Assembly (NCBI RefSeq): GCF_001632365.1
Contig: NW_024468532.1
Location: 131,623 to 195,622 of the forward strand
Source of the DNA: Laetiporus sulphureus 93-53
Taxonomy: Eukaryota > Basidiomycota > Agaricomycetes > Polyporales > Laetiporaceae
Reading direction: 5' to 3'
Length of the DNA stretch: 64,000 nucleotides
Part shown: positions 33,922 through 47,069 of the stretch, piece after piece
Position numbering within the stretch: the first letter of the stretch is position 1
Layout of the letters: each line of letters opens with the position of its first letter
Translations under genes and position numbers: made by a program
The notes under the pieces: generated by a model
Databases searched by the model: none
Told to the model about the DNA's origin: nothing
The model's input: the letters and a program-made list of their open reading frames with translations, nothing else

Positions 33922-35983
33922 ATGATTTTCCCAATCGTCCTGCTGGTAGTCCTGAATAGTCTGCCGCATGCGCTAGCGGCACCCCCCGTCGATCCGGCAG
34001 CCTCATCTTACGTTGGCTCGACGACCTCTGATATCTTTCCACCAGTGGGTGCCACCGTCACAGCGGACGCAGAGTATTTCCCCGACGCAGAGCAGGTCGG
34101 CTTCCCCGGTCCAACGCCAAGTACGTGCGACCTTATCCTCCATCATGTCTTATGTCTTACCGTTCATGCACTTCACCAGCTGGCGCAGAGCCGGAAGCAA
34201 TCGCCACTGCACCTGCGGCTGCTCTGAATTATGACACATACCCGCTTGTAGCACCGCTCTTGCAGTCGTTCGCCTCGGCGGAGGCGGCTTTCAACCCCAT
34301 GCGATACTGGGGCAACCTCAGTCCTTGGTTCTCGGACAAGGCAGCATTCGGTTTGACAGAGACATCGCCACAGGTCCCAGCGGGATGTGAGCTCGAACAG
34401 GTCCATTTGCTGTACCGCCATGGGGCTCGCTATCCGACGTCAGGCTCTGCCCCGAGCGAGCTTGCTGCGACTCTGCATTCTGCTGCGACGAGCGAAGGAT
34501 TCAACGCCAATGGCCCCTTGGCATTCCTGAACACTTGGACCTACAAACTAGGCGCGGAGGTCTTGACACCGTTCGGTCGCGGGCAGCCGTCTGTGGTAAT
34601 TACTATTGATGATGTTCCAGTACTGATGGGGTATATCACAGCTTCAACCTTGGTATAGGTTTCCGGACCAAATACGGTGAACTCTTGAACGAGTTTACTG
34701 ACCTTCCAGTATTTCGCACGACCTCGGAAGGTGAGTTTAGCTGATTCTGAGCGAGAAGCCGATTATGACAATAGTCTGGCAGACAGGATGCTTAAATCTG
34801 CGTTCGTACCTTCTTGAACTCCGGTAATCTGCATGACTCATGATGTGCCTTGATCTAGCCTGAACTTTGCAGCTGGCTTCTTCGGCGTCCCAGATTATTT
34901 GACGTCCTATAATCAACTCATAATAATCGAGAACTCTGGATATAACAATACGCTTGCACCGTGGAACGCCTGCGAAAACGCGAACAATGCCGACACCGAT
35001 CTCAGTGGCTGGGCGTCAGGAAATTGGACGCAAATTTACCTGCGCGATGCAGTATCCAGATTGCAGCCATATCTCTCCGGATTTAACCTCACTGCGAGCG
35101 ATGTGTATGCGATGCAACAGCTGTGTGCGTATGAAACTGTCGCGCTTGGTTATTCAGAATTCTGTGGTCTTTTCACGCCGGAGGAATGGGAGGGATTCGA
35201 GTATGCAATTGGTATGTGTTATCTGAGACCTAACTACGTTCCTGGCTTGGTCTGACGATGACGATTGCCTTCCAAAGACTTGAGCTTCTGGTATGGCGAT
35301 GGTCCTGGCTTCCCTGCCGCAGCTGCACAAGGGATTGGATACGTTCAAGAGCTCCTCGCACGTCTGACGAAAACGCCGATCACAACATTTGATACGAGTC
35401 TCAATGCAACCCTCGACGGCAGCAATATCACGTTCCCGTTGAACCAGCCTATTTACGCTGACGCTACACACGACACTGTGATTGCTAACAGTGAGTCCAT
35501 TTTGACTCATGCTGAATTGTCGTTTAAAATGGTTTTTTTTCTAGTCATCACAGCATTGAACTTCACCTCCCTCGCTGCCAACGGACCGCTGCCGATCGAT
35601 CACATCCCAGCAGACCAGGTACGCTCCGTGTATAATGTCGAAAAAATATTTTGCTCATGATAACTGTTACTACTTAGACATACCATGTGCGACATATCGC
35701 ACCCTTCTCATCCAACCTCGTAACCCAGGTCATGTCTTGCCCCGCATCTGCCTCGAACTCGACGGCCGAGATCTACATCCGCTTCCTGCTGAACGATGGC
35801 GCTGTCCCACTCACAGGTATCGCGCACTGCGAGACACCGAACAAGGACGGGTTATGCCTTCTCTCGGACTTCGTGCAGGGCATGCAAGAACGCATCGCGC
35901 AAGTGGATTTTGCGTACGACTGCTTTGGAAATTACACGGTGCCTAACCCCGACCCGATAGTAGATGGAAGGATGATTCAGTAA
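33922..35983 (+). CDS. Secreted histidine acid phosphatase / phytase-like, copy 2
   Basis: Tandem paralogue of the preceding gene, same strand and same exon plan. Signal peptide MIFPIVLLVVLNSLPHALAAP. Catalytic motifs are LLYRHGARYPTSG and ADATHD. Shared blocks include GAEPEAIATAPAAALNYDTYP, NPMRYWGNLSPWF, LTPFGRGQP, FGVPDYLTSYNQL, FGLFTPEEWEGFEY, LLARLTKTPITTFDTS and HCETPNKDGLC. A 19-base microexon (34783-34801) joins SEDRMLKSALNFAAGFFG, the same size and place as in copy 1. Sequons and Cys residues are kept. It ends DPIVDGRMIQ. Both copies look intact, so neither is decaying. Divergence between them suggests a duplication that is not very recent. Confidence 0.9.
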
Positions 35984-36253
35984 GACCGGAGGCATTGGGT
36001 TGTAGTACATGTCTCGCGTTCCACGCTAGCGAAAAGTGCAGCAGAAATTGATAATGAAATTAATCAAATAAACCATACCCATTTCAGGGTCATATCGTCT
36101 GACCAATGGGAAAGGCAGCCTACCACGTGACGTATAAACCCCATGCTGGGAGTTAGTCATTCGGCTTTGCAGATTTCGGAATGAACGGGGTCATTGCGTG
36201 TTGCGACGGCGAGCGCGTTCTCCACAGCTCTCTCCCTTTCCCATCTCTCTTCG

Positions 36254-38791
36254 ATGCTCGGCCGTTCTCTACGTTCAGTGGCCTTGGGAAGACGGCGCAT
36301 CTTAGCTCCCATCGTGCGCGTACATTTCGCTCGAACTTTCGCTACTCCTTCCGACAACAATCCGACGCCAGAGAACAAGCCAAATGACGCGAACAAGCCT
36401 AGAGAGAAGGGAGAAGTGGAGGATAAGGAGAAGTCATCGAATGATGGTCTGAAGGGCTCCGAGAAGAAGCAGGAGTCGTTGAAGGGCCTCGAGGGCTTTT
36501 TCCAACGGTATCACCAGCAGAAGAAGCATCAGGAAGGCCAGGAGGATGAGGAGCCTCATCGCGATGAGAAGGAGTCTCAACGGCAGAAGCTTCCCCCTCC
36601 ACCATCCGAGAATAATGGCTTTAATGCCAACCAGCTTGCCCTACTTGCTACCACTGCTGCAATATTATGGGCCCTCTCGAGTTCTTCCACGTCCGGTTCT
36701 CGCGAGATCACCTGGCAGGAATTCCGCACCGCATTCCTCGACAAAGGTCTCGTGGACAAGCTCATTGTCGTTAATAGAAGCAAAGTGAAGGTCAAGCTGC
36801 ATTCGAATGCTACGGGTACAATGTACCCGAACACACCTCTCGGCGGCGGAGATTACTACTTCTCGATCGGCTCCGTTGAGGCTTTCGAGCGCAAGCTCGA
36901 TGAGGCACAGAAGGAGCTCGGAATCCCTTCAATCGAGCGTATACCCGTTGCCTACCACGATGAAGTCTCCGCCTTCAGTTATTTGCTGAACTTTGGACCT
37001 ACACTACTGTTTGCAGGTCTGCTCTTCTATCTATCACGGAGAGCAGGGGGATCCGCCAGCTCGTCAGGAGGCATCTTCAGCATTGGGAAGAGTCGCGCCA
37101 AGCTGTTCAATAAGGACACGGACGTCAAGGTCAAGTTCAAGGACGTGGCAGGCATGGATGAGGCCAAACAGGAGATCATGGAGTTTGTCTCCTTCCTTAA
37201 GGAGCCTCAGCGGTACGAGAAACTTGGAGCTAAGATCCCGCGCGGTGCGATCTTGTCAGGCCCTCCAGGTACTGGTAAGACCTTGCTAGCCAAGGCCACC
37301 GCTGGAGAGGCCAATGTGCCTTTCTTTTCCGTCTCCGGCTCTGAATTCGTCGAGATGTTCGTCGGGGTTGGATCTTCTCGAGTCCGCGATCTCTTCGCGT
37401 CAGCAAAGAAGAACGCGCCGTCGATCATCTTCATTGACGAAATCGACGCGATCGGCAAAGCTCGAGGCAAGCGCGGTGGCTTCGGCGGGAACGATGAGCG
37501 GGAGAACACGCTCAATCAACTTTTGGTCGAGATGGATGGGTTCGGTACACAGGAGCATGTCGTCGTACTCGCTGGTACGAACAGACCTGATGTTCTTGAC
37601 CCTGCGTTGATGCGTCCCGGTCGTTTCGACCGGCACATCACCATTGATCGTCCTGACGTCGGAGGTCGCAAGGGCATCTTCCTGGTGCACTTGAAGCCTC
37701 TCAAGCTCTCCCCCAGCCTCCCTGAGACGGAGTCATTTGCACACAAACTTGCCGTGCTTACACCAGGCTTTTCGGGCGCAGACATAGCAAACGTCTGCAA
37801 TGAGGCTGCACTGCACGCTGCTCGGAATGGTCACGAATCGATCCAAGAGTCCGATTTCGAGAGCGCAATCGAACGCGTGATCGTTGGACTGGAAAGAAAG
37901 AGCAGAATTCTCAGTCCAGAGGAGAAGAAGACGGTCGCATACCACGAGGCTGGTCATGCTATCTGCGGCTGGTTTTTGGAACACGCAGACCCTCTGCTCA
38001 AGGTCAGTATCATTCCTCGAGGAGTTGGCGCGTTGGGATATGCGCAGGTGAGATATTTTTAATCATCTATTGCTTGAAAACCTGTTGACTTGGGATTGCC
38101 CTTTTAGTACCTGCCGCCTGACCGTTATCTCTTGTCAACGCCGCAAATGCTGGACCGGATATGCATGACGCTCGGTGGCCGTGTTTCTGAAGAAATATTC
38201 TTCGGCGCTGAGAACATCACGACGGGTGCGCAGGATGATCTGCAGAAGATCACTCGCATGGCATTCGAAGCTGTTGCAAACTACGGCATGAACGAGGTCG
38301 TCGGGCCCGTCAGTTATGGCGGTGCGAAAGCAGCCGATGAGAGCTTGCAGAAGCCATTCAGTGAGAAGACGGGCGAGATGCTTGATGGGGAAGTGCGGAA
38401 GATGATTGTGTATGTGTCCCGTTCTGTCTTAAGTCAAGTGTTCTAGCTCATGTCGCTGTTTGCAGCAATGCACATCAACGAACCACGGACCTCCTTACCA
38501 AACATAAGGAAGACGTTGAGAAGATTGCCAAGTTGCTCCTTGAGAGGGAGGTGATCACTCGGTATGAGCCCATTCTATCAGAATTCCTCACTTTCAATAA
38601 CTCACGTCTCATACAGTGAAGATATGATCAATATTCTTGGTCCCCGACCATTCGCAAACCGCAAGGATGCAATGGACAAGTGGTTGGACGAGAACAGGAA
38701 CCAAGAGCGCAGTGCACCACCGCCCCTCGAGACGCCATCTGAAGGCACAACTGCGCCGGCTGCGACACGAGTGGACGAGCCCAGACTGTGA
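36254..38791 (+). CDS. Mitochondrial m-AAA protease subunit (Afg3/Yta12 type)
   Basis: FtsH-type ATP-dependent zinc protease of the inner mitochondrial membrane, facing the matrix. ATG 36254 gives the presequence [19 protein letters not shown]; the reading frame extends further upstream, but only from a TTG. A charged linker is followed by two membrane segments ([37 protein letters not shown]) flanking the intermembrane FtsH-ext domain. Next come Walker A GPPGTGKT, Walker [12 protein letters not shown], the second region of homology ([20 protein letters not shown]), and the protease site HEAGH. The end runs to [14 protein letters not shown] and a Pro/Thr tail. Four or so exons, about 780 residues. 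It is intact. Whether it is Afg3 or Yta12 is not resolvable without a tree. Confidence 0.93.
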
Positions 38792-39083
38792 TCTGTTATC
38801 ATGCTAGCTGTACGATTCTTCTTTCGTTTTCCATAGTCTAGTAAATGGTTAAAGTTGGGAAATGTTTGTTCACGTCGGACTCGGCGGACATCGATTGTAT
38901 CAAAGACATCTGTATCTATCGTAATGCTTGAAAGCCCTACTCATGAACGGAATCATCGTATTTGGATTTCGGGCTATATCGGGAGCATTTGTGTGACGAA
39001 TATTGTGTTCCAATGTTTTCATCGACAGTGGTACGTCTCTGCAGCATTTCTGCTCCTTTCCATTACACGAACGTGGTCCACTA

Positions 39084-41581
39084 TCATAGGGTGTACCGGA
39101 AGCCACTCCACTGGTCTCCTTTTTCTCTCTTTGCGGCCTCAACACTCTCGAAATGCCCGTTCCGTTCGTCGGCGAGCTTGTTGTCCACACCCTCAACGAC
39201 TTCGTCGCGCTCGCCTGCCTCTCGCTTTGCGTTCTCCCGTCTGAGAAGGATGTGGAACGTGAGCGAGCAGAGCCATCCAATGGCGATGTAGGTGAATACA
39301 ATGCCGTGGCCCATACGATACCATGGCTTGTCAACGGCACGGTACTGCGCGGACTCGTGAATATGCTGGCAGTCATCTGTATTCAGCGAGAACTTACTAT
39401 ATTTGCACTGACTGCGCCATTCAGGTTGCCCCACCCTATAGCCATGGCTAGTGTCGCACCGCGCTTGTAGGATCCCTCCACGTTACCGGAGACCCATGCT
39501 CTGTAATGATCGTTAGTAGACGTGCTGGAGCTCGGAAGAAGGCTGCTTACACGGAGTTTGCTGTGGATGGCAAAGATCGCTTAGCTACAGTTCCTAGCGT
39601 GAAAGGGGAGGTGGCACTTACGAACTGTAGGATAAATCGCGCTGGAGACCATTCTTCAGCCAAGACCGTTCAGAAAGCATGTGAACTAACGACTCACGAG
39701 GCAGCCAGATACACGGCGAAGTACGATAACGGAGCGCTCCTCGAGCAAATCAGTATGATGTATCCAACCAATCCTGCGGGTACTCCGTCAGCTGATGCAT
39801 GACAAGGAGCTTGTGGGTACGGGCTTGCCTGTGCCGAATAAAATGCTGTAACAAGATGAGCAATCGAGATCCATATGGCCTCGAGAACGACGCACAGGTT
39901 GATCATGCCTCTCTTTCCCAATCTATCCCCAACAAATCCGACGACTACGGTGACGATGCACGCCCACACGTAAACAGGAACAGACAACAAGTTGGCAGCG
40001 GTAGCCTGGTAACCTGAATTGTCAAATTGTCACAATACATTTTCCTGATCAATAACGGGATAGCGAGCAGCTGTGCAAATAGTTACCTAGCTGTGAAAAA
40101 GAAAATGGTTATCATTGAAAGAGTATCAGATTGTGACAAGAAGGTTATACCTGGTTGATAATTGTAGGAGTGAAAAGGGAGAAGGCGAAGAGGGGACCGT
40201 CACTGAGTCCACAATCAACTCTTGAAGACGTTGCTTTGCAATACCATCACTTACAAGCCCATGTAAATACCCACTAATATCGTCAAGACATTTGTATTAG
40301 CCGATCCATAGACCATGAAAGCATAGACTCTTCACGTACTGGCGAGCCACGTCTTCCAATCCGTCAAACTCTGCTTGACATATTTCATATTGAAATTCTC
40401 TCCCGCGGCGCTGAACTGCATATCTGCCTGCAAGCGTCTGATCATCCATACGCGCTCCTCTTCTTTGAGGAATCTCGCGGTGTCCGGGAAGTCCTGAAGG
40501 ATCCAGAGGGATGCAACTGCACAGACTACGGTGAACAGACCTTCCAATATGAAAATCCATTGCCACCCGCGCTTCCCGCCGACGCCGTCCATCTTGTTGA
40601 TGGCCACGGCCAGTAGACCACCTGCGATACGTTACAATATCAGATTGGTATTCAAAGCACGCATGCTTGGTCCACGTACTGAAAGCACCAGCAACTGTGG
40701 CAGAGGTAAAGAATAGAGCAACTCTGGTTCCTAGTTCCGACCGCTTGTACCAGCTAGCGACCGCAGGAGATCGTCAGCTGTTGAGGATGCAAGCTGGTAT
40801 ATGCCCACACATACCATGACAGATAGTAGACAATCCCGGGGTACAAACCAGCTTCCGCAAGCCCCAGCAGCACACGCAAACCTGGAAGTGCCGATGAGTT
40901 GGGCTGAGCCGATACAGTCATTTCGTGAGCATACCGACAAGTCCGCCATAGTTGGTGATGACGCCATGCATAGTCTGAAGACATGGACCATGAGTGGGTG
41001 TCGGACGGAGATGACCGGAACGGTGAATCGTACCATAGCAATTCCCCACACGAACATGATGAACGCGAGCCATCTCGACGGCCGTAGCCGCTTTAGGACC
41101 ATGTTGCTGGGTAGCTACGAATAGCAGGGTGGAGTGAGTTTATGAACGTGTTGAGGACTGTTATTTCGACCAACTTCGAATAATGCATATGGGAAGAAGA
41201 AGACCTATTAATCACGTTAGCAGTGCATCTGCGAGATTCTATTGTATCGCACCGTCAACGCAATCAGATACTGCTTGTCAGTAAGGTGGATGTCGGTCGT
41301 CATCCCGTATAGCTACCAGTAGTTTGATCGACTTAGCCATTGTACGACTCGTATAGTACAAGCGCCAATACCTTCGCATTGCCGATATTTCCTCTGTCGA
41401 GGGAATTGAGGAAATACAGCATCGCCAGCCACGGCACAGCGTGCAAATCTATCCGGCGTAGGAGCTTGCGTTCATTGACGGCCGATGTGTCGACTTCCGG
41501 CCTGTAGACACTGTCCGGCAGCACGGGGAGAATCTCGGGATCCGCAGGTCCCTTCTCTGCTGGAACGATTTTCGCAGACAT
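39084..41581 (-). CDS. MFS transporter, anion:cation symporter (Dal5/Tna1-like) family
   Basis: Twelve-helix plasma-membrane permease of the ACS family, which in fungi carries allantoate, nicotinate, pantothenate and similar anions. ATG 41581 gives MSAKIVPAEKGPADPEILP, then RRIDLHAVPWLAMLYFLNSLDRGNIGNAK, the family's helix-1 signature. Further blocks are LYGMTTDIHLTDKQY, LPSNMVLKRLRPSRW, GLAEAGLYPGIVYYLS, GWQWIFILEGLFTV, SVPVYVWACIVTVVVGFVGDRLGKRG, and a C-terminus ending FRYTL. About twelve short exons, all joinable in frame. A 5' leader of several hundred bases is likely. Substrate unknown; location next to UreD allows a nitrogen-scavenging role, which is an inference. Confidence 0.88.
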
Positions 41582-42030
41582 GACTGTGACCGGTGTCGAG
41601 TTGGCTGTGGAACCGTGCAGAGATCAGAAGCCTCGACGACATCTTATACAGTGGCGTTTTGATAACGGAGTAGTAACTGAGGCGAGGTCGGTGCGATAGG
41701 CACGAATCATGAGATCGAAGGTTGGGCAAATTGATCTGGCTTGGCGCGCGCAAAACTCCAGGAACGCGAAGATAGCGAATGTCTGCCAGCTTGCAGCGGG
41801 CATTCGATATAACATTCGGTGGCTGTAAGTGATAGCAGATTGTCCTCGTGATGGCATCAGTGTCCCCTATGGAACGTTCAATAACAACCGCGCCCTGTGA
41901 ATCTGCGTTTAAAGGATTACAGGCGCATAGAGGGTGTTTTTGAGACGCACCTAATATTATATATAAATAGGTCATTGGCTTTATCGTGTAGAGTAGTTAG
42001 TGATCGGTATCCAAGGCTGATGCTATTCAA
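41582..42030. other. Intergenic, no gene seen
   Basis: 5' flank of the ACS transporter and 3' flank of UreD, both on the minus strand. An AT-rich stretch with TATATAAATA sits near 41960-41970 but about 380 bases from the transporter ATG. No conserved frame. Confidence 0.45.
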
Positions 42031-42978
42031 TTAGCCAACGGCCTTGCGATAAACATCGCAGCCCACTATGCCCTGGAACGCTGTGAGTTGCTCGCCAAGC
42101 CAGGTCCTGATATCCTCGGTCTCCTTTGCTGCTAGCCGTAATATGCAACCCCGGCCGTTTTTGAGCGGGCTGAAGGACCACAACAGATCTGGAGGCAAGG
42201 CGTGCCTGAAAACAATGATTTTTGCGTATTCCGCAGACAGACGTTGGATGGTATCCTGTACCAGTGGTCCGTACATGATAACGGTGGCGTAGCATGAATA
42301 GGGGCGGAGGGTGTCCGCAAGCGTTCGAGGCGCCAACATAGAGCTGGCAGAATCCTGTTCCTCCAACAGCATGACGTCTTTTGCGATCCGCTCCTCGTCG
42401 ACCCAGATTTCGTTCATGCTGTGATACCTGGCGAAGACCCATTCCTCCCCTAGTGCTCGCCGACCAGACGTCACAGAATCCAGAATGACTGCTGAAGCGT
42501 TGCCCTTGATACGAAATATCTGGAGTTGATTATATTTGGCTGAACGGAAGCAGGTCACTGGATCGGGAAGTTGAAAGAGTGCGCCTCCGTCCTCGATCGT
42601 GACATTCATGACTTGCGTCGTGATCGCGTCGGAGGGCGTCCCTTGTGAACGCGCTGAGGGCCGCTGTCCCGGTCGAGTCTTGAATACCTTGGTAGAGCCC
42701 TAGACAAAGGCTGTTTCATACAACCCAGCGTGATTTGGCGTAAGCGATCGCACCTGAGATAGCATGACAAGAGTTGCACCAGCCTTTACGTCTACCGAGA
42801 GGTCGATGCGATCTCCTCCAACAAGCCCGCCTCCATATGTCATGACATATACTACAGAAACGTTCCGTTGCTCAATTCGGGGAGATAGCAACTTCAGAGG
42901 GTACGTGGATGACAGCTCGGAGAAGCTAGCTTCAGATCCATGCATTTGCAGAACGATGCGGCCAATGCCTGCGTTCAT
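42031..42978 (-). CDS. Urease accessory protein UreD
   Basis: Chaperone that binds apo-urease and, with UreF and UreG, loads nickel into the active site. ATG 42978 gives MNAGIGRIVLQMHGSEASFSEL, then TYPLKLLSPR, the hallmark VVYVMTYGGGLVGGDRI, and GATLVMLSQ. One intron (GTGCGA...GTCTAG, phase 0) joins this to GSTKVFKTRPGQ, followed by VTIEDGGALFQLPDPVTCF, DSVTSGRRALGEEWVF and a C-terminus DVYRKAVG. About 300 residues in two exons, normal for fungal UreD. Urease itself and UreF/UreG are not in this window. Divergent from VPS18 with 184 bases between starts. Confidence 0.92.
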
Positions 42979-43162
42979 TGTGGTGCCAGAATGCAATTAC
43001 GAGATCGCCCAATAAGGCGCAAGGTACTTGAAGAGTGTAGGATTGCGCAGAGACTCAAGCTGCCCGGATGGCAAACGCCACCGTCGCGACGGTTGCAGCA
43101 CGTGCTCGACGCGCATAGCACCCTGCCTTGCGAACGGCTCTCTTTGGTCATCGTTTGTCACG

Positions 43163-46100
43163 ATGTTCGATGAGTGTTCGTGATTTTCCTTCCTGCTAAC
43201 CTGAAGAGCTCATCTTCTTCACTCCTTCGCAGATGTCGAGCACGCTTCCGCGCCTGGTCTCTCGCAAGGAGGAGCCTTGGCACTACCGCAAGTACAGTAT
43301 GAGGGATTTGAGCCTTCACCTTACGCACAGGAAGATCAAACGGATGCATTGAGCAGCGCTGTAAGTGATCATGGTCAAACCATGTCACTCCCGCTAATGT
43401 GACATGCAGGAGCAAGCCGAAACTGCTGCTCCTGCTACTCCGCTCTTTGAGCTCGGCCGCGTTCAATACACCCTCCCGGCGCCTCTAATATCACTCGCAG
43501 TATCGTCCGATGTGCTCTCTATGGGACTAGAAAACAACGTCATCGTGCAGATTGAACTCTCGCATGCAGAGCAAGTCGTCAAGGTAACTATTCCACGCAA
43601 GCCCACCGAATTCACCATCTACAAGCTATTTCAAGATCCCTCAGGAAGACATCTCATCATCTCCTCCACCCAAGGCGAGAACTGGTATCTCTTCAGGGGC
43701 TCGAAGAAACCTCGTCAACTGAAAAACTTCAAGATGGTGATCGAGAGCGTAGCTTGGAACAAGCCTGCACTGCTCCTATCCACTCGATCCACTTCTACGC
43801 GGGAGATGTTGATAGGCGCCAAGAACGGGGTCATTTATGAGACAGCGCTCGACGGGGAGGAGGAGCTATTCAGATCCGCAGACAGGTACCTCCAGCCTGT
43901 GTACACTCTTCCGGAGCGACAGCCTGTCACTGGGTTGCAATTCGAATTTTTCCCTCCGTCAGACCCGCGGAGGACCCTAGTCCTTGTAACGACTCCCTCC
44001 CGGATATACCAATTCATCGGTTCTCCTGAACGTCGCCCTGATGAACATGTTCGCGTGTTCGCCGGGCTCTTCGCGAGTTACCGAGACTCAACGCCAAGTC
44101 AGTAGCGATACATCCTTGAATGGCTCGTCACTAATAGCTCGAAGAGATCTCGGAGCTACCTGGCAACACTGACTACTCTGAGCTTCATACTTACACCCCA
44201 AATGCTGACCAAGCACAATCCCTCCCCAAGTACTTGGCGTGGATGACGGGTCTGTATATCATTCCTTTGGCAATTCGCCCATTCTCATATGTCGAACAGG
44301 CCCAGGTATCTACCATGGAGCTCTCAATTTCGAGTCCACTTCGGACGATCTGATCGACGGAGCGCAACTTCTCCCATATCCCAGTCTGCTACTCTCCCCG
44401 TCTGCTTCGCCGTCCAGAGCACCGCCTAGCACTGTCGGGCTTCCTTATTCAATGGCACTGACTGAGTTCCATTTTGTTCTGCTATATCAGGAACGTGTGG
44501 TAGGCTTGTCGAACCTGAACGAACAGCAAACGTACGAAGAGCTGCTGCCTCTGGTATAGCCTGTGGCTTTCTCTCTATCTTTCCGTCCACTAATATACGT
44601 CGGATTTTTCATAATAGAAGCCAAACGAATCCGTGCGAGGAATGACAGCAGATCCAGTGCGGAAGACGTACTGGGTATACACCGATCAGTCATTATTCGA
44701 ACTCGTCGTGGCGAACGAACATCGTGATGTGTGGAAGATCTACCTTGAGAAGGGCAAATACGATACCGCTCTCCTCTATGCCAAGGTATTGCATTAGTCC
44801 GCGATGAATGCAATGACGCTAATGCACAACCAGACAGCGTATCAGAAAGACCTCGTGCTTTCCGCACAAGCCCAGGCATACTTCAATGAAGGGAGATACT
44901 TTCAGGCAGCGCAATGTTATGCGCAATGCTCCGTTAGCTTTGAGGAGGTTGCGTTGAAGTTCTTGGATGTCGGTGAACGGGACGCGCTAAGATCCTACAT
45001 CGTTTCGCGCCTTGAGCGGACAAGGAAGACGGTTGGCTTGGACTACCGTATGAAACGAGCTCCACACTAATCCCTCATCTGCATAGGACTTCTCCCAGCG
45101 CATGATGCTTGCCACATGGCTCGTCGAGTTCTATCTGAGCAAGTGCAATGAACTGGACGATCTCATAGCTTCGGAATCTGTGTCGCACGATGTCGAGAAC
45201 TTGCGTACCGAACGGACGATTCTAGAGGAGGATCTGCGGCATTTCTTCCAAGCTTACAAGGTTTGAAGCGCTTCATATCATGTAGTCACACTCTAACGGG
45301 ATTAATGAAGGCCAGCCTTGATCCAAGCACCGTATACGAGCTCATCCAAGGGCATGGTCGTACGGACATGTATCTACACTATGCAACTGTGGTCGGAGAT
45401 CATGAGCGTGTCGTCGAGCACTATGTTTTGGAGGAGGAATGGACAAAGGCCATTGAGGCCATCAGCCGTCAGGTTGGTGTGCGGTTTGGTCTATTACTTG
45501 CATGCTCATGTAGCATCGCAGTCGAACTTGGAACTTTACTATCGCTTCGGTCCTGTGCTTAGCCGCCAAGCTCCAAAGGAGACCGTAGATTCTTGGCTCC
45601 GGCAGCCGTTGCTGGATCCTTTGCACCTCATTCCTGCCCTTCTCCGTTTACAACACATACCACGGGACCCGGTTTCCCCCAATCAAGCGGTCCGATACCT
45701 TAACCATGTTATCTTCGAGCAAGGAAGCACCTCGCCTACCGTACACAACCTCATGATCACCTTCTATGCCTCTGTTCCTGTGGATACGACCGGCTCGTCG
45801 TCATCCAATACTCAGCCGGAAGATGATGGACCGCTGCTACGGTTCCTCTCCTCGGCACCGTCTGATCCTCTGACTGGAAAGCCGTACTATGACCTCGATT
45901 ATGCTCTTCGGCTATGCAAGCAGACCGGTCGGACGCAGCCCTGTGTACACATCTATTCGAAAATGGGGCTTTACGAGAGCAGCGTGGAGCTTGCCCTCGA
46001 GAAGGGCGACCTGGAGCTTGCGAAAATTAATGCTGACATGCCGGAAGATGATGATCAACTGCGCAAGAAGCTTTGGCTGAAAATTGCAAAGTACGTCGTG

Positions 46101-47069
46101 CAGGACAAGCAGGATATCAAAATGTGCGTGCCGGTTCCTTGTTTTCTGACCCTTATTAACCCCCTGAGATTTCCCCTTTCAGGGCGATGCGCTTCCTGGA
46201 GAACACCGAGCTGCTCAAGATCGAGGACATCTTGCCCTTCTTCCCGGATTTTGTCGTGATCGATGACTTCAAGGACGAGATCTGTACGGCACTGGAGGGT
46301 TACTCCGCGCACATCGACGCTCTCAAGGCGGAGATGGACGAGGCGACGCGGAACGCCGAAGCAATTAAACAGGATATCGCCGCACTGCAGAAGCGCTTCG
46401 TGACCATTGACTCGACGGAGAAGTGCTCCTTGTGCCATCATGCCCTCTTCACCAGGCAGTTTTACGTTTTCCCTTGTCAACACACGTTCCACGCTGACTG
46501 TCTGATCGGATTGGTGCGTCCCTTTTACGGTGTCATTATTGGAAATCGGCTGAAATCGACCGGGCTAGACCAAGGAATATCTCCCTGCACATGCGCTCAG
46601 GCGAATCCTGACCCTTCAGAACGAGCTCGTCAAAGCCTCACAGAAGGGCGGTCTGGATCGCAACAGCATCGCCAATCCCTCTTTGCTACCAGGATCGGCG
46701 CCTGCGCGGCACTCGACGGCCCAGCGCACGCTGCTCTCCGCCAACTTTGGCATCGGTCAGAACCCCGCGCGCACGGCGACCGCGCTCGGGCGGAACCTCC
46801 TCTCCGCCGGCGACCGCCTGCGCGACTTGATCATCCCAGACGCGCTCGCAAGCGTCGTGACCGCACCCGCAGGGTGGATCCCTGGCATCGGGCTTGGAAC
46901 GGGCGCAAAGCGGAGCACGGGTGAGAAAGACGCGGAGAAGGTGGAGCGGATGCGGAGGGAGCTGGAGGACGTGCTTGCGGCGAGCTGTCCATTATGTGAG
47001 AGCGTGGTGGCTGGGCTAGACAAGCCGTTCGAACAGGGTGGAGAGGTGGATGCGAGTTGGGCATTGTGA
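43163..47069 (+). CDS. VPS18: Vps18/Pep3, CORVET/HOPS core subunit
   Basis: Shared core subunit of the CORVET and HOPS tethering complexes at endosomes and vacuoles. ATG 43163 begins a 13-base coding exon (MFDE) joined in frame to YVEHASAPGLSQGGALALP and then EQAETAAPATPLFELG. The N-terminal beta-propeller (Pep3/Vps18/deep-orange domain) spans about residues 50-380, for example LISLAVSSDVLSMGLEN and PSGRHLIISSTQGENWYLF. Clathrin-type helical repeats follow (DVWKIYLEKGKYDTALLYAK; SNLELYYRFGPVLSR). The C-terminal RING is CSLCHHALFTRQFYVFPCQH with a late CPLCESV pair. About ten introns; splicing gives near 1,050 residues. The Gly-rich insert before the last CPLC is less conserved. The first intron's GTTCGT donor is atypical, so the first exon is the weakest part. 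Confidence 0.92.
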
